A DNA stretch of 64,000 nucleotides from Micromonospora citrea (GTDB lineage: Bacteria > Actinomycetota > Actinomycetes > Mycobacteriales > Micromonosporaceae), in contig NZ_FMHZ01000002.1 in the NCBI RefSeq assembly GCF_900090315.1, positions 2,768,501 to 2,832,500 of the forward strand, given 5' to 3'. The number at the start of each line of letters is the position of its first letter. Positions within the stretch are counted from its first letter, which is position 1. Both the position numbers and the translations under genes were made by a program. Shown piece by piece: positions 25,532 through 35,894 of the stretch. The notes beneath the pieces are model-generated. The model searched no databases, was not told the DNA's origin, and was given only the letters and a program-made list of their open reading frames with translations.

Positions 25532-25667
25532 GCGGATGGCATCCACGCCAGGCGGGCGGGCGGGCGCGGATGGCATCCACGCCAGGCGGGCTGGCGGACG
25601 CGGATGGCATCCACGCCAGGCGGGCGGGCGAGCGCGGGTGGGATTCACGCCGGGCGGGCGAGCGGGG
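25532..25667. repeat. 34-bp tandem repeat, four units
   Basis: Units with the core GCGGATGGCATCCACGCC repeat at an exact 34-bp period (anchor base at 25536, 25570, 25604 and about 25638); the fourth is diverged. Each core contains the palindrome GGATGGCATCC. The array sits in the 460-bp gap (25403-25864) between the DivIVA-like and FolP2-like genes, which holds nothing else I recognise. Confidence 0.85.
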
Positions 25668-25864
25668 TGTACCGGCTTGGCCGGGCCGGACCGCACGAAC
25701 CCGGCAGTGGCGGGCGCGGCCGACGACGACCGTGGCCGCCCGCCGCTGCCGGCCCCCGGACGCGGGTACGACCGACCGGCCGGGCCCGGCGGTGGCGGAC
25801 CGACTAGCGTCGTGATCGGCCGGCGGCGGGCACGGGTCGACGGCGCGGACCTTCAGGAGGCGGT

Positions 25865-26734
25865 ATGGCCGGGGCGCTTCGGCTCGGTGGGCGCACGTTC
25901 GGCCCGGGCGAGCTGGTGGTGATGGCGATCGTCAACCGGACGCCGGACTCGTTCTTCGACCGGGGCGCGACCTTCGCCCAGGACAGCGCGCTGCGCGCGG
26001 TCGAGCGGGCGGTCGAGGAGGGTGCCGAGATCATCGACATCGGCGGGGTCAAGGCGGGCCCGGGCGCGGAGGTCGACGTGGCCGAGGAGATCCGGCGCAC
26101 CGTGGCGACCATCGCCGCCGTCCGGGCCGCCTTCCCCGACGTCGTGATCTCGATCGACACCTGGCGGGCCGAGGTCGCGGTGGAGGCGGTGGCGGCGGGC
26201 GCCGACCTGCTCAACGACACCTGGTCCGGCGCCGACCCGGCCCTGGCCCGGGTGGCGGCGGAGACCGGGGCCGGGCTGGTCTGCTCGCACGCCGGGGGCC
26301 TGGCGCCACGGACCCGGCCGCATCGGGCGGCCTTCACCGACGTGGTGGCCGACGTGGTCGCGACGGTGACCGGGCTCGCGGAGCGCGCGGTCGGGTTGGG
26401 CGTACGGGCCGACGGGATCCTGATCGACCCGGCGCACGACTTCGGCAAGAACACCCGCCACTCCCTGGAGATCACCCGCCGACTCGACGAGCTCACCGGC
26501 ACCGGCTGGCCGCTGCTGGTCGCCCTGTCGAACAAGGACTTCATCGGCGAGACGCTGGACCTGCCGGTGGCCGAGCGGCTGGAGGGGACGCTGGCGGCCA
26601 CGGCCGTCTCCGCCTGGCTGGGCGCCCGGGTGTTCCGGGCACACCAGGTGCGCCCCACCCGCCGGGTGCTCGACATGGTCGCCTCGATCCGCGGCGACCG
26701 CCCGCCCACCGCGACCCGACGCGGCCTCGCCTGA
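25865..26734 (+). CDS. FolP2-like dihydropteroate synthase homologue
   Basis: 289 residues, TIM-barrel of the pterin-binding family. VMAIVNRTPDSFFDRGATF replaces the usual NVTPDSFSDGG loop. The loop that is GESTRPG in true synthases reads DIGGVKAGPG, so the Ser-Thr-Arg that contacts p-aminobenzoate is missing. ILIDPAHDFGKN and VALSNKDFIG are conserved. This is the FolP2 pattern, reported in mycobacteria to lack dihydropteroate synthase activity. AGGAGG stands four bases before the ATG. The usual partner gpgS is absent, although tag and the DivIVA-like gene are near. Confidence 0.88.
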   Translation: MAGALRLGGRTFGPGELVVMAIVNRTPDSFFDRGATFAQDSALRAVERAVEEGAEIIDIGGVKAGPGAEVDVAEEIRRTVATIAAVRAAFPDVVISIDTWRAEVAVEAVAAGADLLNDTWSGADPALARVAAETGAGLVCSHAGGLAPRTRPHRAAFTDVVADVVATVTGLAERAVGLGVRADGILIDPAHDFGKNTRHSLEITRRLDELTGTGWPLLVALSNKDFIGETLDLPVAERLEGTLAATAVSAWLGARVFRAHQVRPTRRVLDMVASIRGDRPPTATRRGLA

Positions 26735-26755
26735 CCCTGCCCGACCGCGACCGGG

Positions 26756-27133
26756 TCAGGTCCAGCGGAGGATCTTCTTCCGCCAGGCGTAGAGGATGCC
26801 CAGCGCGAGCACGGCGACGAAGACCGCCATCTCGACCACCGTCACCATCCCGAACCCCGGCCGGTCGAAGACCACGGCCCAGGGGAAGAGGAAGACCGAC
26901 TCCACGGCGAACAACACGTAGAGGTACGCGTACACGTAGTAACGGATCTGCATCTGCGCCCAGTCCGCGCCGACCGGGTCGAGGCCGCATTCGTAGCTGG
27001 TGCGCTTGCCGAAGGGATCGGCCGGACGGGCAGGACGTAACACCCGGTTGGCCGAGAACGCAGTAACGAAGAAGAGGACGCTGGCGAGCAACAGCAGCCC
27101 GAGCGTCGCGTACGAGCCCAGGTAACCGGTCAC
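26756..27133 (-). CDS. nuoA: NADH-quinone oxidoreductase subunit A (orphan)
   Basis: 125 residues with three membrane helices. TSYECGLDPVG is the family signature loop between helices 1 and 2, and YVYAYLYVLFAVESVFLFPWAV forms helix 2. NuoA is a proton-channel-side membrane subunit of complex I, normally encoded first in the nuo operon. No other nuo gene lies in this window. The GTG at 27133 has TAGGCT eight bases upstream (27142-27147, minus strand) and no ribosome site. It may belong to a partial second complex I set whose other genes lie elsewhere. Confidence 0.9.
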   Translation of the reverse strand: MTGYLGSYATLGLLLLASVLFFVTAFSANRVLRPARPADPFGKRTSYECGLDPVGADWAQMQIRYYVYAYLYVLFAVESVFLFPWAVVFDRPGFGMVTVVEMAVFVAVLALGILYAWRKKILRWT

Positions 27134-27258
27134 GGTCGATCAGCCTACCGCCCCGCGCGGCCGGCCGAGCGTTACGGATCTGTTTCCGTGCGGGACTAGT
27201 GCCACCAAGCAACATTTGCCGAATATTGGAACCCTCACTCATCGTCACCGGAGGACAG

Positions 27259-28665
27259 ATGGCCCGCGTGGACGTACGGCCCGGCCGACGGGCGCGTGAC
27301 CGGCGCACCGTGCCCCTGCTGGCGATCTCGCTCGCGGCCGGGCTCACGGTCGCCTCGGTGCCGGGCTGGGCGACGGCGGCTCCCACCGCCGCCCGGGTCG
27401 CCACCGCCCCGACCGAGCCGGTCGGCGAGCCCGGCGAGGAGCCGACGGCCGACCCGACGGACCCGGTCCCCAGCGAGGCGCCGTCGACCGTGTCGCCGCC
27501 GCCGCAGAGCACGCCGCCGGCCGCGACGACCGAGCCGGCCCCGACGACCACGGCTCCCCAGGAACCGGCGCCCACCACCACCTCGCCGACCACCAGCACG
27601 CCGCCCCCGGCCCCGTCGGCGCCGCCGGTCCGGCCGTCCGCGCCCGCCCCGGGCAGCCCGTCGGCGCCCGCGGCCGGGGTGAGCGTCACCACCGACGACA
27701 TCACCCTGACCTCCGCGTACTGGAACGCCCCGAGCACCGTCACCACGCTGCGGGTGACCGTCACCAACACCGGCGCCTCCTCCGCCCGGGTCCGGCTCGC
27801 CTACACGCTCCCGGCCGGCCTGACCGACGCCGGCACCGAGGGCTGCGCGGACGCCGGCGGCGGGGAGCACCGCTGCGGCGAGTGGACGAGCGCGCCGGGC
27901 GCCCGGTTCAGCACCCTGCTGCGGGTACGCGTGGGCGGCGACGCCTGGCGGAAGATGCCGCTGAGCGGCTCCGTCCGGGTCACCGCGGCCGTCCCCGGCG
28001 CCGCGCCGGTGAGCGACAACGAGGGCTTCGCCGTGCTCTTCCCGCCCGGCCCGCCGGCGCCCGGGATCAGGCTGGCGGCCGACGAGGTCACCTTCGACAT
28101 CAGCGGCGGGGCGAGCGGCCTCGACGTACGCCTGGGCAACACCGGCCGGGTGGACGCCGACGGCCGGGTCGAGGTGATCCTGCCGGCCGGGGTGACCGTG
28201 CCGGCGCCCCCGGCCGGCTGCACCACCGTCGACCCGACGCGTACCCGCTGCGACCTGGGCACCGTTCCCGCCGGCCGCACCGCCGACCTGCGGCTGCCGG
28301 TCGCCGCGACGCCCGAGGCCCAGCGGCAGGCCCCGCTGGCCGGCGCGGTGCTCGGCCAGCTCGATCCGCGCAGCGGCCGGCCCCGGCAGGTGCAGATGAG
28401 CTTCCGGATCACGGCGGCCGCCGCCCTGGCCACCCCGGTGGTGTCGACGCCGGCGCCGACCGGGTCGCAGGGCGTGCTGGCCGCCGACGCCCCGAGCCTG
28501 CGCGACGGCGGGGGGATCAGTTCCGTACGGCGGACGGCGATCACCCTGATCGCGGTCTCCACGCTGCTGGTGGTGCTGGCCCTCGCGCTGGCCACCACCT
28601 CCCTGCGGCGGCGGTCGGGCGCCGCGATGACCGAGCGGACACCGGGGCCCACGCCGGCGGACTGA
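27259..28665 (+). CDS. Secreted, C-terminally anchored surface protein
   Basis: 468 residues. A basic N-terminus and hydrophobic stretch (TVPLLAISLAAGLTVASVPG, about 20-40) form a signal peptide ending at TAAPTA. A Pro/Thr/Ser-rich linker (about 45-155) suggests a wall-spanning stalk. Two beta-sandwich-like regions follow (about 160-275 and 280-400; TLRVTVTNTGASSARVRLAY, LDVRLGNTGRVDADGRVEV), each with a Cys pair. A membrane helix near 435-458 and RRR end close the protein, without an LPxTG motif. The ATG follows GGAGG. Function unknown; likely exposed on the cell surface. Confidence 0.8.
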   Translation: MARVDVRPGRRARDRRTVPLLAISLAAGLTVASVPGWATAAPTAARVATAPTEPVGEPGEEPTADPTDPVPSEAPSTVSPPPQSTPPAATTEPAPTTTAPQEPAPTTTSPTTSTPPPAPSAPPVRPSAPAPGSPSAPAAGVSVTTDDITLTSAYWNAPSTVTTLRVTVTNTGASSARVRLAYTLPAGLTDAGTEGCADAGGGEHRCGEWTSAPGARFSTLLRVRVGGDAWRKMPLSGSVRVTAAVPGAAPVSDNEGFAVLFPPGPPAPGIRLAADEVTFDISGGASGLDVRLGNTGRVDADGRVEVILPAGVTVPAPPAGCTTVDPTRTRCDLGTVPAGRTADLRLPVAATPEAQRQAPLAGAVLGQLDPRSGRPRQVQMSFRITAAAALATPVVSTPAPTGSQGVLAADAPSLRDGGGISSVRRTAITLIAVSTLLVVLALALATTSLRRRSGAAMTERTPGPTPAD

Positions 28666-28878
28666 CCCCGGGGCGCGCCGACCGAGCCCGGTGATCTGGA
28701 TTACGGCGGGCGGGCGGAAACACCTCAAACCGGTGTGGAACCCCGCCCGATCCTGTCCCACAGGGCGGCCTACGAGAAAGGTGGAACGACGATCCGACGT
28801 AGGCTCTCAGGTGAGGAACTACGGCGGACCGGGCCTGCCCCGAGCAGGTCTGGTGCAGCGGTGCGTCAAGGAGGTCAC

Positions 28879-28956
28879 GTGGCCGGGCTAGGCGAGGTCA
28901 CCATCATGTTCAGCCGCCCGCGCGACCGCGCACAGCGAAGCGAGGTGCAGGCGTGA
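28879..28956 (+). CDS. Possible 25-residue leader peptide coupled to korA
   Basis: A GTG at 28879 stands four bases after AAGGAGG. It opens a 25-codon frame (MAGLGEVTIMFSRPRDRAQR then SEVQA) ending at a TGA that overlaps the korA GTG start in a GTGA. The strong ribosome site and exact overlap suggest that translation of this short frame delivers ribosomes to korA. No homologue is known to me and the peptide itself may have no function. Confidence 0.4.
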   Translation: MAGLGEVTIMFSRPRDRAQRSEVQA

Positions 28957-30792
28957 CCAAGCAGATCCGTCAACTGGACCGGGTGGTGATCCGGTTCGCC
29001 GGCGACTCCGGCGACGGCATGCAGCTCACCGGCGACCGGTTCACCTCGGAGACCGCGCAGCTGGGCAACGACATCTCCACCCTGCCCAACTTCCCGGCGG
29101 AGATCCGGGCGCCCGCCGGCACCCTGCCCGGCGTGTCGAGTTTCCAGGTGCACTTCGCCGACTACGACATCCTGACCCCCGGCGACGCGCCGAACGTGCT
29201 GGTCGCGATGAACCCGGCGGCGCTCAAGGCCAACCTCGCCGACCTGCCGCGCGGGGCGGACATCATCGTCAACACCGACGAGTTCACCAAGCGCAACCTG
29301 GCCAAGGTCGGCTACCAGGCGAACCCGCTCGAGGACGACTCCCTCGCCGGCTACGTGGTGCACCCGGTGGCGCTGACGTCCATGACGGTCGGCGCGCTGG
29401 CCGAGCACGACGTGTCCAAGAAGGACGCCGAGCGGGCCAAGAACATGTTCGCCCTCGGCCTGCTCTCCTGGATGTACAACCGGCCCTACGAGTCGACGCT
29501 GCGCTTCCTGGAGCGCAAGTTCGCCGCCCGCCCGGAGCTGGTCGCGGCGAACGTCGCGGCGTTCCGCGCCGGCTGGAACTTCGGCGAGACGACCGAGGAC
29601 TTCGCCGTCCGCTACGAGGTCAAGCCGGCGAAGATGCAGCCGGGCACCTACCGCAACATCACCGGCAACGCGGCCCTGTCGCTCGGCCTGGTGGCGGCCG
29701 GCGTGCGCTCCGGGCTGCCGGTCTTCCTGGGCGCCTACCCGATCACCCCGGCCTCGGACATCCTGCACGAGCTGAGTAAGCACAAGCGCTTCGGCGTGCT
29801 CACGATGCAGGCCGAGGACGAGATCGCCGCGGTCGGCGCGGCGCTTGGCGCGTCGTACGGCGGCTCGCTCGGCGTCACCACCACCAGCGGCCCCGGCGTG
29901 GCGCTCAAGAGCGAGACCATCTCCCTCGCGGTGGCGCTGGAGCTGCCGCTGGTCATCGTCGACGTGCAGCGGGCCGGCCCCTCGACGGGCATGCCCACCA
30001 AGACCGAGCAGGCCGACCTCAACATGGCGCTCTACGGTCGCCACGGCGAGGCCCCGGTCGCGGTGATCGCGCCGAAGTCGCCGGCCGACTGCTTCCACGC
30101 GGCCATCGAGGCCGCCCGGATCGCGCTGACCTACCGCACCCCGGTCATCCTGCTCTCCGACAACTACGTCGCCAACGGATCCGAGCCGTGGCTGCTGCCC
30201 GACGTCGAGTCGCTGCCCGACCTGCGGGTCGAGTTCGCCACGAAGCCCAACGGCGACGACGGCACCACGTTCCTGCCCTACCTGCGCGACCCGCAGACCC
30301 TCGCGCGGCCGTGGGCCGTGCCGGGCACCGCCGGGCTGGAGCACCGCATCGGCGGCCTGGAGAAGGCCGACAAGACCGGCGACATCTCGTACGATCCGGC
30401 GAACCACGACTTCATGGTGCGCACCCGGGCGGCGCGGATCGAGACGATCCCGGTGCCCGACGTCGAGGTCGAGGACCCGGACGGCGACGCCCGGGTGCTG
30501 GTGCTCGGCTGGGGCTCGACGTACGGGCCGATCGGCGCGGCGTGCCGGGGCCTGCGCCAGCGCGGCCACGCCATCGCCCAGGCGCACCTGCGGCACCTGG
30601 CCCCGATGCCGGCCAACCTCGGTGAGGTGCTGCGCTCCTACGACCGGGTGGTCATCCCCGAGATGAACCTCGGCCAGCTCGCCCACGTGATCCGGGCCAA
30701 GTACCTGGTCGACGCCATCGGCTACAACCAGGTCCGCGGCCTGCCGTTCACGGCCAACGAGCTGGAGACGATGCTGGAAGAGGTCCTGAAGA

Positions 30793-30800
<8 letters not shown>
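28953..30800 (+). CDS. korA: 2-oxoacid:ferredoxin oxidoreductase, gamma-alpha fusion subunit
   Basis: 615 residues. The N-terminal gamma domain (about 10-190) begins RVVIRFAGDSGDGMQLTGDR. The alpha/pyrimidine-binding domain follows with FLGAYPITPASDIL, MQAEDEIAAVGAALGASYGG and the GPGVALKSE loop, then a C-terminal transketolase-like domain (VLGWGSTYGPIGAACRGLR). With KorB it oxidatively decarboxylates a 2-oxoacid, most likely 2-oxoglutarate, to the CoA ester using ferredoxin. The GTG start overlaps the stop of a short upstream frame; GAGG lies seven bases away. korB overlaps the 3' end by eight bases. Confidence 0.93.
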
Positions 30801-31827
<1,027 letters not shown>

Positions 31828-31837
31828 ACGGCGTACC

Positions 31838-31874
31838 GGCCGGCCACGCTCCTCGCCGAGGAACGTGGCCGGCC
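31838..31874 (+). terminator. Hairpin terminator of korAB
   Basis: GGCCGGCCACG pairs perfectly with CGTGGCCGGCC around a 15-nt loop, just after the korB stop. Confidence 0.75.
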
Positions 31875-32021
31875 GTCACGTTTCCGGGCCGCGCCGGTCC
31901 GGCCACGGCCCGGGGCGCTGCTGGAGCGGCGGCGCGCCCGGCTGGCCTGGCCGTGCCGCAGGGCTGCCGGCTCGCGTTCCCGAGGACGCCTGGGCAGGCG
32001 GGCCCACGCCGGGCGTACGGA

Positions 32022-32058
32022 GAAGGGCCCGCAACCGGTAGCCGGTCGCGGGCCCTTC
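32022..32058 (-). terminator. Hairpin terminator of the serine protease gene
   Basis: GAAGGGCCCGC pairs with GCGGGCCCTTC, with an inner ACCGG/CCGGT stem, beside the stop of the protease. It is also correctly placed to stop read-through from korAB. Confidence 0.75.
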
Positions 32059-32081
32059 CGTTTCGGCGGGGGCCGACCCGA

Positions 32082-33884
32082 TCAGAAGATCAGGTTGAAC
32101 GAACCCCAGCCGCTGGAGATCACCTTGCCGCTCGCGTCGATCCACTGGCCCTTGCCGTTGGTCGTGTAGAGCCGCATCTGGTTGTTGCTGTTGACGCCCA
32201 GCATGTCCATCATGTTGTCGCCGCTCCAGTCGCCCGGCGTCATGATGTGCTTGAAGCCGCCCCAGCCGCTGCCGATCTGGGTGCCGGCCGGGTTGGTCCA
32301 GCCGCCCTTGCCGTCGGACTGGTACATCTTGAGGACACCGGTCGAGGTGCGGCCGATGATCACCTCAAGCCCGTCGCCCTTCCAGGCGCCCGGCGTGAGG
32401 AACAGGTTGAACCCGTTCCAGCCGGTGCCGATCCGGGTGCCCGACGGGTTCTCCCAGCCGCCCGCACCGTTGCTGGTGTAGCGGACGAGGTCGCCGTTGG
32501 ACTTGCGGACCAGCAGGCTCGGGCGGTTGTTGCCCATCCAGTTGTTCGTCACCATGAGCGCGGTGAAGCCCGCCCAGCCGGTGCCGATCAGCTTGCCGCC
32601 GCCGACGAAGTTGCCCTGGCCGTCGGTGTTGTAGATGTACAGCTCGCCGGTGGTCTTCATCGCCATGATGGACGGCCGCTTGTCGCCGTTCCAGTTGTAG
32701 ACGCGGAAGACCCGCTTGAAGCTGCCCCAGCCCGAGTTGAGCTGGCGCGACATGTAGAAGCCGCCGTACCCGTCGTTGCTGAACCCGCTGCCGTAGTAGA
32801 GCCGCAGGTTGCCTCCGCTGTCCCGGGCGATCAGGTCGGTGCGACCGTCACCGGTCCAGTCGGCGTTGACCAGCGGCGGGCGGGTCAGGTCGGCCTTCAC
32901 CGTGTTGACGTAGTTGTTCAGCCGCACGTAGAAGCCCGGTGCCTCGCCGCACGTGTAGCCCCAGCTGGTGACGCCGACCTGCTTGCCGGCGACCAGGATG
33001 GGTCCGCCGGAGTCGCCGTTGCAGGTGTCGCTCTCCGGCGCCCCGGGCAGGCCCGCCCCGGCGCAGAACATCTCGGCGCTGTAGTACTGCCCCGGAACGT
33101 TGCAGTACGAGTCGGACTGCATCGGCACCGTGGACTTGCGCAGCCGGCTGTCCGGGTAGTCATCCTCCGGGCCGGTCTTGCCGTAACCGGCGATCACTGC
33201 GGAGGTGCCGGCGGCGTACGGCGTCTGGTCACCCTGGTTGCCCAGGCTGACCGGCGTGTACTCGGCGGGCAGGTTCTGCTTGAGGGTGATCACCGAGACG
33301 TCGTTGCGGATCGGCGCCTCGGGGTCGTCGTACTGCTGCGCGAGGTTCCAGCTCGGGTGGGTCCAGTTGGATGCCACCTCGGCCACGTAGCCGCTGCCGC
33401 CGACGATGTTGCCGTTGCTGTCGACGAGCTGGTCGTTACCGGCGATGACCCGGGTGGCGCCCGGCATGCCGGTGACGCAGTGCGCCGCCGTGAGCACCTT
33501 GTTGGGGGCGATGATGGTGCCGGTGCACCAACCCCAGAAGTAATCGCCGTCGACCCGCAGCGTCGTGACGATACCGACGATGTAGGGGAACTCCGACGCG
33601 CTGGCGAACTCCCCCTTCACGATGCGGGGCGACGGACCGGTGCCGGTCTGGAACCGCGGTCCCTTGGCGCCCGGCGAGGGCAGCTCCAGCTTGCCCTTGT
33701 GCAGGTTCGGCAGCCTGTCCAGGTCCCTGGGCCCGGACTCGCTGGCCGCGTCGTACACGCCGCCGGCAGGGGCGGCCTGAGCGACGGTAGCGGGTGCGAC
33801 GAAGGCCGCACCGGCGAGGGCGAGGCCGACGACGCCGGCCGACCAACGCCGCCTGGCTCCTGCGGATGTTGCCACTTCAGCCAC
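32082..33884 (-). CDS. Secreted trypsin-like protease with FG-GAP-like C-terminal repeats
   Basis: 600 residues. A signal peptide (about 1-38, ending TVAQAAPA) precedes a propeptide-like stretch and an S1 domain (about 85-325): His in VLTAAHC, Asp in RNDVSVITL, Ser in CNGDSGGP. The C-terminal 260 residues are five FG-GAP/VCBS-like repeats, each with an Asp/Asn-rich turn (DWTGDGRTDLIARD, NWNGDKRPSIMAM, NWMGNNRPSLLVR, WKGDGLEVIIGR, DWSGDNMMDMLGV) and a GTGW-type segment, probably forming a ligand-binding propeller. It acts outside the cell. A GTG three codons downstream is an alternative start. Confidence 0.92.
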   Translation of the reverse strand: MAEVATSAGARRRWSAGVVGLALAGAAFVAPATVAQAAPAGGVYDAASESGPRDLDRLPNLHKGKLELPSPGAKGPRFQTGTGPSPRIVKGEFASASEFPYIVGIVTTLRVDGDYFWGWCTGTIIAPNKVLTAAHCVTGMPGATRVIAGNDQLVDSNGNIVGGSGYVAEVASNWTHPSWNLAQQYDDPEAPIRNDVSVITLKQNLPAEYTPVSLGNQGDQTPYAAGTSAVIAGYGKTGPEDDYPDSRLRKSTVPMQSDSYCNVPGQYYSAEMFCAGAGLPGAPESDTCNGDSGGPILVAGKQVGVTSWGYTCGEAPGFYVRLNNYVNTVKADLTRPPLVNADWTGDGRTDLIARDSGGNLRLYYGSGFSNDGYGGFYMSRQLNSGWGSFKRVFRVYNWNGDKRPSIMAMKTTGELYIYNTDGQGNFVGGGKLIGTGWAGFTALMVTNNWMGNNRPSLLVRKSNGDLVRYTSNGAGGWENPSGTRIGTGWNGFNLFLTPGAWKGDGLEVIIGRTSTGVLKMYQSDGKGGWTNPAGTQIGSGWGGFKHIMTPGDWSGDNMMDMLGVNSNNQMRLYTTNGKGQWIDASGKVISSGWGSFNLIF

Positions 33885-34182
33885 TGATTGGTTTCCCGTC
33901 GTTCGATTAACGAGGCGCTCGGAACGTTCGGCGGAACTCGCTCGACCGGACGGAGGGACGATCGACGCGCGGGCACCAGCCCACGCGCGAGAAGGATGCG
34001 GCCCCCGTCGTGCCTGCGCCAGTTAGGCGCGTCGACTGCGGTCGATGACGCCCACCGGCAACTCCAAGCCGCCAAACGGTAGCAGGCGGCCCGCCGCCGA
34101 AAAAGATCCGCATAGACGATTCTCCGTCAGCCCAAAGGGCCGGGCCGAGGAGGACTCACGTGCGGCAGGGGCGCCGGGCCGG

Positions 34183-35196
34183 TCAGGGCGCGGCGGTCGC
34201 CTGAGGACGGTCGTCGCGGACGTGGACCAGCATGTCGCCGGTCTCGATGACGGCACCGGCCTTGTCGGCCAGGGTGACCACCTTGCCCCGGCGGACCAGG
34301 GCGATGACCAGAGAGTCCAGCTCCCGGGGCGAGCGGCCCACCTCGGCCCGCTCGGCGGAACGCATCGCCAGCGCCATGCCCTGGCCCGGCGTGAGCAGGT
34401 CCTCCACCACGTCGATCAGCGGCGGCGCCGAGGTGGACAGCCCCAGCAGCCGGCCGGCGGTGGCCGAGGAGACGATCACGTGGTGGGCGCCGCTCTGCTT
34501 GAGCAGCGGGGCGTTCTCCGCCTCGCGGGCGGCGGCGATGATCCGCACCTGGCCGGCGGTGAGCTGCCGTACGGTCAGCGCCACCAGGACCGAGGCGTCG
34601 TCACTGTCGGTCGCGATGATCACCGCCTTGGCGTTGCGTACGTGGGCCTCGTTGAGCACCGACGACCGCGTCGCGGACCCCTCGATCGCCACCAGACCGG
34701 CCGACGTGGCCTGCCGCAACGCCGGGCCGCTGCGCTCCACCACGACGATGCGGGACTTGTCGAGCCCGTTCTCGAGCAGGGCGGAGACCGCGCTGCGGCC
34801 CTTCGTGCCGTAGCCGCAGATGATGACGTGGTCCTTCACGGCTCTCCTCCACCGCGACAGGCGGCGCCCGGTGCGGTACTGCTCGGTCAGCACTTCCAGG
34901 GTGGTGCCGACCAGGATGATCAGGAAGATGACCCGGGCCGGCGTGATGTATACGACGTTGATCAGCCGGGCGGTCTGGCTGAACGGGGTGATGTCGCCGT
35001 AACCGGTGGTCGAGAGGGTGACCACCGTGTAGTAGAAGCAGTCGAGGAGGGTCATCCCGTCCTCGTTGACGTCGCGGTAGCCGTCCCGGTCGAGATAGAC
35101 CACGGCGACGGTGGCGAAGACCAGGCCGACGGCGGCGGCCAGCCGGAGGCTCAGCGCGCTCAGCGGCCCCCGTCGCTGCGCGGGAAAGTGGATCAC
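34183..35196 (-). CDS. Potassium channel with TrkA-N/RCK regulatory domain
   Basis: 337 residues. Two membrane helices (about 15-32 and 82-105) enclose a pore helix and the selectivity filter TLSTTGYGDI. The RCK/TrkA-N domain begins VIICGYGTKGRSAVSALLENG, a Rossmann motif for NAD or similar, and a TrkA-C-like segment ends the protein (VIALVRRGKVVTLADKAGAVIETGD, written here in two overlapping reads). The pattern matches MthK/Kch-type channels. I chose the GTG at 35196 just before the first helix; a start at 35265 adds a Gly-rich stretch without support. The 300 bp downstream, up to the protease gene, hold nothing recognised. Confidence 0.9.
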   Translation of the reverse strand: MIHFPAQRRGPLSALSLRLAAAVGLVFATVAVVYLDRDGYRDVNEDGMTLLDCFYYTVVTLSTTGYGDITPFSQTARLINVVYITPARVIFLIILVGTTLEVLTEQYRTGRRLSRWRRAVKDHVIICGYGTKGRSAVSALLENGLDKSRIVVVERSGPALRQATSAGLVAIEGSATRSSVLNEAHVRNAKAVIIATDSDDASVLVALTVRQLTAGQVRIIAAAREAENAPLLKQSGAHHVIVSSATAGRLLGLSTSAPPLIDVVEDLLTPGQGMALAMRSAERAEVGRSPRELDSLVIALVRRGKVVTLADKAGAVIETGDMLVHVRDDRPQATAAP

Positions 35197-35373
35197 CTGA
35201 GGACCTGCCCCGCCTCCGTCGTCGCCTGCACGCCCACAACATAGCGGCCCGGACGGATTCCGCACGGCGAGGTCGCCAACCGGGGCAACCGGTCGGGCGT
35301 CCGGACCCGACTCCCGGGTGACAGACGCGGACCGACCCGGTCGAGGCCGGGCAGACGGAGGGGGTCATCCCTC

Positions 35374-35883
35374 GTGAGACGACGCGGCGGGCCGCCCGAG
35401 GCCGACGCCGAATACACCGACTACGTCCGGGCCGGGATGCCGCGATGGCGACGGACGGCCTACCTGATGTGCGGCGACTGGGACCGGGGCGACGACATCC
35501 TGCAGCGGGTGCTCACGGAGCTCTACCGCGGCTGGGCCCGGGCGCGACGGGCCGACAACCTCGACGCGCTGGTCCGCACCATGCTGGTGCGGCGGCTGAT
35601 CGACGAGCGGCGACTGCGCTGGGCCCGGGTGGCGCTGGGCCACGCGCTGCCCGAGCGGGCGGCGGGCGGAGCCGACCCGACCGACCGGATCACCCTCGTG
35701 GGGGCGCTGCGCCGGCTCCCGCCGCGGCAGCGCGCGGTGCTAGTGCTCCGGTACTTCCAGGACCTCGGCGTCGACGAGACCGCCCGGACCCTCGGCTGCT
35801 CGCCCGGCACGGTGAAGAGCCAGGCGGCCAAGGGCCTGGCCACGCTGCGCACCCTGCTCACGCCCACCCTGACCGGCAACTGA
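35374..35883 (+). CDS. SigE-family RNA polymerase sigma factor
   Basis: 169 residues. Region 2 (about 10-80) has YVRAGMPRWRRTAYLMCGDWDRGDDILQ. Region 4 (about 105-160) has LPPRQRAVLVLRYFQDLGVDE and the helix-turn-helix LGCSPGTVKSQAAKGLATL. It is a second member of the family seen at 8611. GGAGGGGG lies about 12 bases before the GTG. The next gene starts 11 bases after the stop and encodes a membrane protein, the usual partner position. Confidence 0.9.
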   Translation: MRRRGGPPEADAEYTDYVRAGMPRWRRTAYLMCGDWDRGDDILQRVLTELYRGWARARRADNLDALVRTMLVRRLIDERRLRWARVALGHALPERAAGGADPTDRITLVGALRRLPPRQRAVLVLRYFQDLGVDETARTLGCSPGTVKSQAAKGLATLRTLLTPTLTGN

Positions 35884-35894
35884 GAGGAGCACCG

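Noticed and set aside
28735..28878. Longer version of the short frame before korA
   Set aside because: No ribosome site at the upstream ATG. Only the part from the GTG at 28879 has a proper site.
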